From assembly GCA_049414205.1 (NCBI GenBank), contig JBMSGE010000071.1, positions 1 to 6,774 on the forward strand: a stretch of 6,774 nt of DNA, given 5' to 3'. This document shows, one piece after another, positions 1 to 4,046 of this stretch (positions are counted from its first letter, which is position 1; every line of letters begins with the position of its first letter). The stretch is from Nitrosomaritimum sp049414205. GTDB taxonomy: Archaea; Thermoproteota; Nitrososphaeria; Nitrososphaerales; Nitrosopumilaceae. Made by a program: the position numbers and the translations under genes. The notes below the pieces were generated by a model that saw nothing but the letters and a program-made list of their open reading frames with translations, ran no database searches and was not told the DNA's origin.

Positions 1-27
1 TTCTTTGAACTTAAGTTTTAGTAGATT

Positions 28-297
28 TTAAACAAACTTTTCATATAATGATCCTAGCATGAAGTTTATCTTTTCTATCTCGTGGTCTCCCCAAGAATCG
101 GACTTTATACGAATGTGAATATTACTATCTTCCAGATTTTTTACAATTTTAGGATACATCATCCCTATAAAGAAGGATTTTTGATCTAGATTCATTTGAT
201 TTGCTTTGTGTTGAAAATAGCTGATCCATTCTTGTTCAGTATCTTGAAATGTCTCTAAAATTATATTTTGAATTTTCTCTTCAAGAACTTTGTCCAT
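28..297 (-). CDS. Small hypothetical soluble protein, 89 aa
   Basis: I do not recognise this protein. It starts at an ATG (295-297 on the reverse strand) and ends at TAA. The sequence is mostly polar and helix-prone: an acidic N-terminal half with many Glu and Gln residues, then FFIGMMYPKIVKNLED at about residues 42-57, then a charged stretch with RIKSDSWGDHE at about 63-73. There is no signal peptide, no convincing membrane helix and no Cys or His cluster, so a small cytoplasmic helical protein is the most that can be said. An AT-rich TATA-like stretch lies 24-33 bases upstream of the ATG, which supports this start for a leaderless transcript. The gene is separated from the upstream zinc-ribbon gene by about 95 bases that hold no ORF I would call. 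Coding status is supported by an uninterrupted frame with plausible composition. Confidence 0.7.
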   Translation of the reverse strand: MDKVLEEKIQNIILETFQDTEQEWISYFQHKANQMNLDQKSFFIGMMYPKIVKNLEDSNIHIRIKSDSWGDHEIEKINFMLGSLYEKFV

Positions 298-320
298 TAT
301 ACCAACTACTATTACTGTAG

Positions 321-330
321 AAAATAAAGT
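321..330 (-). promoter_or_regulatory. Putative TATA box of the 89-aa gene
   Basis: Read on the reverse strand this is ACTTTATTTT, spanning 24-33 bases before the ATG at 297. That is the spacing expected when transcription starts at or near the start codon. The match is to general archaeal TATA-box expectation only, and AT-rich sequence makes chance matches common. Confidence 0.35.
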
Positions 331-392
331 ATTGGGGATATTTCTTCATTGTTGACTCGTATTTTTTACAAATTTTAGATTGGGTTTTTAAT

Positions 393-494
393 TTAGTCCG
401 GATCATCTTGTCCTGTATCTCGTCCGCATTTTGGACAGACTCTCTGATTTTGGAAAATTTCCTTACCGCAATTCCTGCAAGACTGAGGCTTCAC
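393..494 (-). CDS. Tiny zinc-ribbon protein (33 aa, GTG start) or detached C-terminal domain
   Basis: The frame reads V/M-KPQSCRNCGKEIFQNQ, then RVCPKCGRDTGQDDPD and stop TAA. Two CxxC knuckles at residues 6-9 and 20-23, ten residues apart and each followed by Gly-Lys/Arg, are the signature of a short zinc ribbon that would bind one zinc ion through four cysteines. The only start in frame is GTG at 494-492, seven bases after the stop of the two-helix membrane gene upstream, and no Shine-Dalgarno sequence is visible. An in-frame TAA blocks further extension. Deleting one base from the A8 run in the upstream gene would fuse the two frames, so this may be the C-terminal zinc ribbon of that membrane protein. 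The acidic GQDDPD tail is a natural protein end. The zinc ribbon itself is clear; its status as a separate gene is not. Confidence 0.68.
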   Translation of the reverse strand: MKPQSCRNCGKEIFQNQRVCPKCGRDTGQDDPD

Positions 495-501
495 AAATCT
501 T

Positions 502-717
502 TTATGTTTTTTTTAGACTTAAGTCTTGAGATTTTTTCTTCATCTTTTTGTCGTAGTAATCCATGATGAAATGAAAGACAATTAATTTTGCAAATACTAC
601 CGTCGAAATTAGGGCCAAAATAGGCTCTTCTAAGTATAATAGGTAGCCTGTTACGCCTATTGCAGTCATGATTTCAATCCCTGTACAGGTGCAAAGACAG
701 AGAAGCTTTTCTCTCAT
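502..717 (-). CDS. Small membrane protein with two predicted helices, 71 aa
   Basis: I chose the ATG at 717-715 (MREKLLCLC...). The frame can be extended 13 codons to a TTG at 756, but that extension would overlap the divergent gene starting at 733. Two hydrophobic stretches are visible: roughly residues 5-27, starting with a Cys-rich LCLCTCTG and running through an IGVTGYLLYL segment, and roughly residues 31-52, LALISTVVFAKLIVFHFIMD. The C-terminus is strongly basic and hydrophilic (YYDKKMKKKSQ...LKKT), suggesting a cytoplasmic tail. The family is not recognised. The tail is encoded by an A8 run just before the stop, and a zinc ribbon lies in another frame directly downstream, so the complete product could be a two-helix membrane protein ending in a zinc ribbon. 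The start is 15 bases from the divergent start at 733, leaving little room for separate promoters. Confidence 0.65.
   Translation of the reverse strand: MREKLLCLCTCTGIEIMTAIGVTGYLLYLEEPILALISTVVFAKLIVFHFIMDYYDKKMKKKSQDLSLKKT
507..514 (-). other. A8 homopolymer at the membrane-protein/zinc-ribbon junction
   Basis: On the coding (reverse) strand eight consecutive A residues end the membrane gene as CTA AAA AAA ACA TAA. The zinc-ribbon frame lies one base ahead. Loss of a single A gives CTA AAA AAA CAT AAA AGA TTT GTG and continues straight into the zinc ribbon with no stop. This is either a slippage or frameshift site, a sequencing or assembly error in a homopolymer, or a coincidence between two adjacent genes. 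Confidence 0.45.
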
Positions 718-732
718 ATTTCGTATTACGCA

Positions 733-975
733 ATGATTGCTTTTTACTATTCTCAAAATAATATCTTAAATCCCCGAAAATCTAAGAAATGCTGTTTGAA
801 GACCATTGTCTTAGTTGCAATAGCCATAATTTGTGCTGTAGGTATATTGGCTACCGTCTTTGCAGTTGGTTCATCATACCAGCAAGAACTCTTCGAAGAA
901 TACATGGAAGATTCCCAATCATCGAGTAAAAAACCTCAAACTAATACTAATCTGCCTACTTTTAAGATGCCATAA
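733..975 (+). CDS. Small single-span membrane protein, up to 80 aa
   Basis: I do not recognise the family. From the ATG at 733 the protein has a short N-terminal segment ending in a basic, Cys-containing stretch (NPRKSKKCCLK, residues 13-23), then one long hydrophobic helix of about 24 residues (TIVLVAIAIICAVGILATVFAV, about 24-45). A polar tail follows with acidic (ELFEEYMED) and Ser/Lys/Thr-rich parts, ending PTFKMP. The positive charges before the helix predict an inside N-terminus and an exported tail; there is no lipobox after the helix. The start is uncertain. ATG 733 has only a weak TATA candidate in the divergent gene. A TTG at 796, just before the helix, has an AT-rich stretch (TATCTTAAAT, 762-771) at leaderless spacing but would drop the basic segment. 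I keep 733. Confidence 0.6.
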   Translation: MIAFYYSQNNILNPRKSKKCCLKTIVLVAIAIICAVGILATVFAVGSSYQQELFEEYMEDSQSSSKKPQTNTNLPTFKMP

Positions 976-979
976 ATTA

Positions 980-990
980 AAATAATTTTT
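980..990 (+). promoter_or_regulatory. AT-rich element: putative TATA box for the 35-aa gene, possibly also terminator of the gene before
   Basis: AAATAATTTTT lies 23-33 bases ahead of the ATG at 1013, where a TATA box for a leaderless transcript belongs. The run of five T at 986-990 could also stop transcription of the membrane-protein gene that ends at 975. The two readings cannot be separated from sequence alone. Confidence 0.35.
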
Positions 991-1012
991 CAAAATACAC
1001 AAAGTACTAAAA

Positions 1013-1120
1013 ATGACTATTTCATGTGATCACCCAAACAAAAAACCAGTAGATGTTATTGGAATAAAGATTATGTTATGTGATGATTGTGCCAAAAAGA
1101 TCAAAGAATCAAGCACATGA
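1013..1120 (+). CDS. Tiny putative zinc-binding protein, 35 aa (CxH...CxxC)
   Basis: The frame reads MTISCDHPNKKPVDVIGIKI, then MLCDDCAKKIKESST and stop TGA. Cys5-x-His7 and Cys23-x2-Cys26 could form a one-zinc treble-clef or zinc-ribbon-like knuckle. The protein is too short to hold any other domain. A regular pattern of hydrophobic residues (VDVIGIKIML) lies between the two metal pairs, as expected for a beta hairpin, and the C-terminus is an amphipathic basic helix. An AT-rich TATA candidate sits at leaderless spacing. The last 12 bases overlap the end of the reverse-strand zinc-finger gene, so the two genes converge. No named family is claimed. The metal-ligand pattern and the promoter position argue that this is a real gene rather than chance. 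Confidence 0.6.
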   Translation: MTISCDHPNKKPVDVIGIKIMLCDDCAKKIKESST

Positions 1121-1234
1121 TATCATTACCTTTTGTGAATTGTGCTTTGACAAGTTCTTGTGAAACTCTGCATGTTCCTCTTGATGGAATGTTAATTCAC
1201 ACCTGTAGCATTTCCACATGGTAATGTTTGTCAT
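1109..1234 (-). CDS. Tiny C2H2 zinc-finger protein, 41 aa
   Basis: The protein contains one canonical finger: Cys9-x2-Cys12-x12-His25-x5-His31, read as KCYRCELTFHQEEHAEFHK then NLSKH. The Leu-Thr-Phe after the second Cys and the helix-like EEHAEFHKNL match the C2H2 finger pattern. Such single fingers in proteins of about 40 aa are typical of small archaeal zinc proteins; they may bind nucleic acid or protein, and no target can be inferred. The start is the ATG at 1234. A strong TATA box (TTTAAATA on the reverse strand, at 1256-1263) ends 22 bases before it, supporting a leaderless message. A second ATG at 1219 (MWKCYRC) would keep the finger intact. The 3' end overlaps the convergent 35-aa gene by 12 bases. 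Confidence 0.72.
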   Translation of the reverse strand: MTNITMWKCYRCELTFHQEEHAEFHKNLSKHNSQKVMISCA

Positions 1235-1255
1235 AATTATTGTTACAATATTTTC

Positions 1256-1263
1256 TATTTAAA
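1256..1263 (-). promoter_or_regulatory. TATA box of the C2H2 mini-gene
   Basis: Reverse-strand TTTAAATA, preceded by CT, lies 22-29 bases upstream of the ATG at 1234. It has the same core as the two strong promoters at the right end of the window and sits at a comparable distance, so it is one of the better promoter calls here. Confidence 0.6.
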
Positions 1264-1289
1264 GAACATGAACAATTTGTCTGTGTGTG

Positions 1290-1376
1290 CTAAATCCCCA
1301 CAACTTTTTCAAAATATGCCCAAAGTGAAACTAGAGTTGCAATTCCTCCTAGAATAAACGTAATAGGACCTAGCAT
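1290..1376 (-). CDS. Putative micro membrane protein, 28 aa (36 aa from an upstream TTG)
   Basis: Read on the reverse strand the frame gives MLGPITFILGGIATLVSLWA followed by YFEKVVGI and stop TAG. It is a single predicted transmembrane helix of about 20 residues with a short charged and aromatic tail. Extension to a TTG at 1400 adds LKFVETSY, which also looks protein-like; a TAA lies just upstream of that. For the ATG start, an AT-rich block (ATAATTAAAA on the reverse strand) sits 25-34 bases upstream. Glycines in the helix (LGG) are typical of packed membrane helices. Such a short hydrophobic frame can arise by chance. I favour it because the promoter, composition and clean helix boundaries agree. 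Function unknown. Confidence 0.45.
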   Translation of the reverse strand: MLGPITFILGGIATLVSLWAYFEKVVGI

Positions 1377-1400
1377 GTATGACGTTTCAACAAATTTCAA

Positions 1401-1410
1401 TTTTAATTAT
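1401..1410 (-). promoter_or_regulatory. Putative TATA box of the micro membrane gene
   Basis: ATAATTAAAA on the reverse strand spans 25-34 bases before the ATG at 1376. The spacing fits leaderless transcription, but the block is simple AT-rich sequence and the match is weak evidence. Confidence 0.35.
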
Positions 1411-1426
1411 AATTCCAGATACTTTT

Positions 1427-1452
1427 TGACAAACAAAACAAAGAGTTTGTCA
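1427..1452. repeat. Inverted repeat, 8-bp arms, 10-base loop
   Basis: TGACAAAC (1427-1434) and GTTTGTCA (1445-1452) are perfect reverse complements separated by ten A-rich bases. The dyad lies between the reverse-strand micro membrane gene and the forward genes starting at 1484/1531, where an operator would be expected. There is no T run after it, so a terminator is unlikely. It could be a repressor site or chance. Confidence 0.4.
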
Positions 1453-1483
1453 TCTTTTGAAAATTCTTTACATTTAAGACAAA

Positions 1484-1534
1484 ATGGTAGGCGTCAAAGT
1501 TTACAAAGATAAGTCTGTAAAAGATATCAAATGA
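1484..1534 (+). CDS. Possible 16-codon leader ORF overlapping the next gene
   Basis: ATG at 1484 opens a frame reading MVGVKVYKDKSVKDIK and ending in TGA at 1532-1534. The TGA overlaps the ATG of the following gene as ATGA, the usual arrangement for translational coupling. The peptide is strongly basic and has no attenuator-like run of one amino acid. No good TATA box lies 24-31 bases before 1484; an ATTTAAG stretch at 1471-1477 would instead start transcripts after this ATG. The peptide could be a leader, the decayed end of a gene, or chance. Confidence 0.25.
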   Translation: MVGVKVYKDKSVKDIK

Positions 1535-2010
1535 CCAAAACAACCGTTGGAGTTTACTGTGAAAAAGGGATCTATTCAGCAGTGTTAACTGATTCAGGTG
1601 CTATTCAAACAAAACGAGTAGAGAAACATGAAGGGAGACTCAGACATTTCAAATTCATCAAATATCTAAAATCAATAGATTTTGATTTGTGCGTAATTGT
1701 GCAAAACGAAGAGTCTATACCCATAATTAACTACCTTAGGCGCGAGGGCAAAAGACCATATCTTGCAATAGAATTCTCTCCTATCCCCGAACAAACGAAC
1801 TATCGTGAAAACCCTGACTTGCCCACAATAGTTAGAAAATTAGATTACAAAAGAAAAACCGATGGTATGGAATTTCCTTCTGATCAGAAAGAACTCCAAG
1901 ATCATATTTTACAGTTAGGTGATGGAAGTGAGGCAATACACATGAGAACTTTGGATGGATTCAGTCTAGCTTTTATGAGTGCAGCTCATGGAATTTTCAG
2001 TTTGGAATGA
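1531..2010 (+). CDS. Conserved-looking hypothetical protein, 159 aa
   Basis: I do not recognise this protein. It starts at an ATG that overlaps a 16-codon ORF by four bases and ends in TGA at 2008-2010. The N-terminal segment TVGVYCEKGIYSAVLTDSGA (residues 5-24) looks like two beta strands joined by a tight turn. Next comes a basic helix (RLRHFKFIKYLK, about 36-47), an IDFDLCVIVQ strand, a second alpha/beta unit (NYLRREGKRPYLAIEF), a charged middle and a C-terminal HMRTLDGFSLAFMSAAHG. The alternation suggests a single soluble alpha/beta domain; a strand-turn-strand start like this recalls RNase H/actin-type folds, but no catalytic motif is evident and I do not assign one. There is no membrane helix or metal-ligand cluster. 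It converges on the release-factor paralogue, 55 bases apart. Confidence 0.8.
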   Translation: MTKTTVGVYCEKGIYSAVLTDSGAIQTKRVEKHEGRLRHFKFIKYLKSIDFDLCVIVQNEESIPIINYLRREGKRPYLAIEFSPIPEQTNYRENPDLPTIVRKLDYKRKTDGMEFPSDQKELQDHILQLGDGSEAIHMRTLDGFSLAFMSAAHGIFSLE

Positions 2011-2024
2011 CAGATTGTTTAATG

Positions 2025-2058
2025 TATTTTTTCTGAGCTGAAAATTAGGATGAAAAAT
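2025..2058. terminator. Bidirectional T-tract terminator between convergent genes
   Basis: For the forward gene ending at 2010, a run of six T lies at 2027-2032. For the reverse gene ending at 2066, A runs at 2041-2044 and 2053-2057 read as T runs on its coding strand. Archaeal termination relies on such U-rich tracts without needing a strong hairpin. Their placement in the 55-base gap between two stop codons supports the call. Confidence 0.55.
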
Positions 2059-2065
2059 TAGATTT

Positions 2066-3124
2066 TTACCTTATCTTGTACCGAAGAATTGCCAAAACAG
2101 AATTATTGATTTCTAGCTTTTCAAGAATTTTTGGAGATGCTGCAAATTCTATTTTGGCACCTGTATTCTGAGCAATCTCTAACATCTTGATAATTTTTTT
2201 GAATTGTATATTTCTATGATAGTCAATGGAAACTATTAGTGTGTCCACAGCACCTGCCTCTAATGCTTTGTATATCACATTATTTCTTTTTGCAGTAAGA
2301 CCATCTTTTAGGATCTCCTCGTATTTTGAAATGACTCCTGCAACAAATCTTCTTCTTTTCTGATATAGACAATGAATTATTTTCTTTTCCAATTCACTAA
2401 TCGTAGTCGAAAAAGACAAATTTTCAACATATTGACATTTCTTTGCAAGTTTTGAATCAAGATGATCGTAAAACTCAGTCTTTGCATTGCCGTTTCCTCC
2501 TAAGAGAATTATCTCCGAAGATGAATCCATCTCCCTTACCTTGGCTGCCACTTTTTTGAAAAATACATGAATCTTTGTCTGTCTTGCTCTAAGGAATCTT
2601 CCCTGACTTTGTCCTCCTTTTTTGTGCCTTCCCTGTAAGTCAATTCGTAGTCTAGATTCTTGAATTACTTGATTTCCAAAAAACTTTTGAATCTTTGCTG
2701 ACTTTTGATCAATTGTAACAACCAAAACTTTGTAATTGGTCTTGAGAATATCTCGAAATGGCTTGATATGTGGTTTTTTGCTTGCCATGTAGATGTAGGG
2801 AAGTTTTTTTGATGTTCCAATTTCTAAAGTCTTTACCTTACCATCTTTTAACCACCCAAAAATACATAGAGTTTTTGTAAATTTACCTACCGAAGAGGGA
2901 TTTTCTCGAAGTTTTTTTATTCGTTTTTCAATCGCAGATTCAATTTTTTCTAGTGATTCTTTTCTCTTTGTTTCCTCCAACAAAGAAATTATCTGTTCTC
3001 CTTTACCATACGGATAGTAAACTGAAATACATTCCGAATCAACCTCCTTTAATTCATGCAAAAACTGGTTTAGTGAAAACCATTCTTTAGGTGAAATTTC
3101 ATTTAACTCTAATTTGTTTTTCAC
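2066..3124 (-). CDS. eRF1/Vms1-like GGQ peptidyl-tRNA hydrolase, putative ribosome rescue or quality-control factor
   Basis: This 352-aa protein resembles an archaeal class I release factor (aRF1). The central domain carries the catalytic GGQ loop at Gly170-Gly171-Gln172 within GRHKKGGQSQGRFLRARQ, followed by a long helix (TKIHVFFKKVAAKVRE) as in eRF1 domain 2, which hydrolyses peptidyl-tRNA in the ribosomal peptidyl-transferase centre. EIILLGGNGNAKTEFYDHL (204-222), KALEAGAVDTLIVSIDY (286-302) and the end SVLAILRYKIR match eRF1 domain 3. The N-terminal part is short: where aRF1 has the TxxNIKS stop-codon region, this protein has EETKRKESLEKIESAIEKRI and no NIKS. The Cys-containing minidomain after LIVSIDY is also missing. 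By family knowledge, a GGQ protein lacking the codon-reading part is more likely a Vms1/ANKZF1-type or other rescue hydrolase than a termination factor. Start is GTG at 3124; an in-frame TAG lies upstream and no ATG is available. Confidence 0.82.
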   Translation of the reverse strand: MKNKLELNEISPKEWFSLNQFLHELKEVDSECISVYYPYGKGEQIISLLEETKRKESLEKIESAIEKRIKKLRENPSSVGKFTKTLCIFGWLKDGKVKTLEIGTSKKLPYIYMASKKPHIKPFRDILKTNYKVLVVTIDQKSAKIQKFFGNQVIQESRLRIDLQGRHKKGGQSQGRFLRARQTKIHVFFKKVAAKVREMDSSSEIILLGGNGNAKTEFYDHLDSKLAKKCQYVENLSFSTTISELEKKIIHCLYQKRRRFVAGVISKYEEILKDGLTAKRNNVIYKALEAGAVDTLIVSIDYHRNIQFKKIIKMLEIAQNTGAKIEFAASPKILEKLEINNSVLAILRYKIR

Positions 3125-3276
3125 AATTCTTTGATATTTTATGTCAAATAACTACTTACGCCATCAAAATAATTTTGTTAATTACTATACAACATAATCT
3201 AAGATAAACTCTTTTGTTGATTTCATATTGCGGAATTTTATTGATGGATAATACGTGACCATATAAGACCGCATAC
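3125..3276. promoter_or_regulatory. Divergent intergenic promoter region, release-factor paralogue and usp
   Basis: This 152-base gap must carry both promoters. No box is convincing at exact leaderless spacing for either gene: GTTATTTG on the reverse strand (3145-3152) for the left gene, and ATAATA at 3248-3253 or TTTTATTG at 3237-3244 for usp, are the best candidates. ATATAAGA at 3261-3268 lies too close to the usp ATG to serve it unless translation begins further in. No ORF longer than 18 codons was found here. Confidence 0.35.
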
Positions 3277-3693
3277 ATGAAAGATTTTTCAAAAATTTTG
3301 GTTCCTGTTGATGGTTCAAAAAAATCATTTCAGGCCTTAGATAGAGCATTAACTTTAGCTGGATTCACGCACGGTGAAGTCACCTGTGTACATGTTATTC
3401 CAGAAGTTCTGCCAGGAGGACCTAGGACAAAAGAGATGGATAGACAATTCAAAGAAGATGGAAATATTGTCTTGAAAAAAGCAACAAAACGGGCTGGAAA
3501 AAATACAAAATTTAAGACTAGATTAGTACGAGGATCCCCTAATATTGAGACAATAAAGATTGCACGAAATGGAAAATTCGACCATATCGTCATGAGCACT
3601 ACTGGTAAAGGTGGTTCTACAGGAGATATGTTGGGAAGTGTGTCAAACTATGTACTTCACAAATCAAAGATTCCAGTGTATCTGATAAAATGA
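3277..3693 (+). CDS. Universal stress protein (UspA family), 138 aa
   Basis: A single Usp domain fills the whole protein, which is close to the usual 140-aa length. The start MKDFSKILVPVDGSKKS gives the first beta strand and the Asp (residue 12) that contacts the nucleotide in ATP-binding Usps. VTCVHVIP (35-42) is the second core strand. The C-terminal nucleotide loop is S107-TT-G110-x9-G120-S121, followed by VSNYVLHKSKIPVYLIK. The textbook loop is Gx2Gx9G(S/T), so the first Gly is a Ser here while the rest is intact; ATP binding is likely but not certain. Usps are cytoplasmic homodimers linked to stress survival, and the precise role is not deducible. The stop overlaps the ATG of the next gene as ATGA, so the C2H2 protein is probably co-translated with it. 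Confidence 0.95.
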   Translation: MKDFSKILVPVDGSKKSFQALDRALTLAGFTHGEVTCVHVIPEVLPGGPRTKEMDRQFKEDGNIVLKKATKRAGKNTKFKTRLVRGSPNIETIKIARNGKFDHIVMSTTGKGGSTGDMLGSVSNYVLHKSKIPVYLIK

Positions 3694-3938
3694 ATCTTTT
3701 CCGAAATACAAAAAATGACTGCACCCAATGTGATGAAAAATTCTCCAATCATGAAGATTTGGTAAAACATGTTCGAAAAGTCCATCATCATACTATTGTA
3801 AAATGCTCAGAATGTGGACGGGAGTTTATTCATGAGAAGCATAGGTTAGAACATTTTAGAAAAGAACACAAAGAAAAAAAGGCTCGGAGTAGAACCGAAA
3901 AGAGCCTATCTAAACACAGAGGACTCTTTAAAACGTGA
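3690..3938 (+). CDS. Two-finger C2H2 zinc-finger protein, 82 aa
   Basis: Two regularly spaced fingers are plain in the sequence: Cys11-x2-Cys14-x12-His27-x4-His32 and Cys39-x2-Cys42-x12-His55-x4-His60, each with the usual Phe after the Cys pair and a Leu before the first ligand His. Between the fingers lies HHTIVK, and after the second comes a very basic tail (KEKKARSRTEKSLSKHRG...). The tail and tandem fingers suggest nucleic-acid binding, although small archaeal C2H2 proteins are largely uncharacterised and a protein-protein role is possible. The ATG overlaps the stop of the universal stress protein gene by four bases, so the two form an operon with probable translational coupling. No strong T-rich terminator follows; GTTTTTG at 3990-3996 is the best candidate. 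Confidence 0.92.
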   Translation: MNLFRNTKNDCTQCDEKFSNHEDLVKHVRKVHHHTIVKCSECGREFIHEKHRLEHFRKEHKEKKARSRTEKSLSKHRGLFKT

Positions 3939-4004
3939 TTAATTAAGATGATAATGCCTACCCATAGATGAATTCAAAGAATTTACAAAGTTTTTGACAA
4001 TCAT

Positions 4005-4021
4005 TTTAGAAATATCTAAAT
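4005..4021 (+). promoter_or_regulatory. Putative hisS promoter within a short palindrome
   Basis: TTTAGA (4005-4010) and TCTAAA (4015-4020) are inverted arms around AATA. The AT-rich core AATATCTAAAT ends 26 bases before the TTG start at 4047, matching TATA-box placement for a leaderless message. The palindrome may be incidental to the AT-rich box. Confidence 0.4.
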
Positions 4022-4046
4022 CACTATACCTGACACCAAAACTATC

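Noticed and set aside
718..756. Thirteen-codon N-terminal extension of the two-helix membrane protein to a TTG
   Set aside because: It overlaps the divergent gene start at 733, and an ATG at 717 is available right before the first helix.
1117..1224. Forward ORF of 35 codons starting in an ATGA overlap with the stop of the 35-aa zinc gene
   Set aside because: Antisense to the canonical C2H2 finger at 1109-1234, which has exact ligand spacing and a strong TATA box. The forward peptide has no recognisable pattern.
3229..3273. TGCGG...CCGCA inverted repeat upstream of usp
   Set aside because: Only five-base arms about 35 bases apart; expected by chance.
3330..3599. Reverse ORF of 89 codons
   Set aside because: Antisense to the universal stress protein, which has intact family motifs; no promoter or conserved features of its own.
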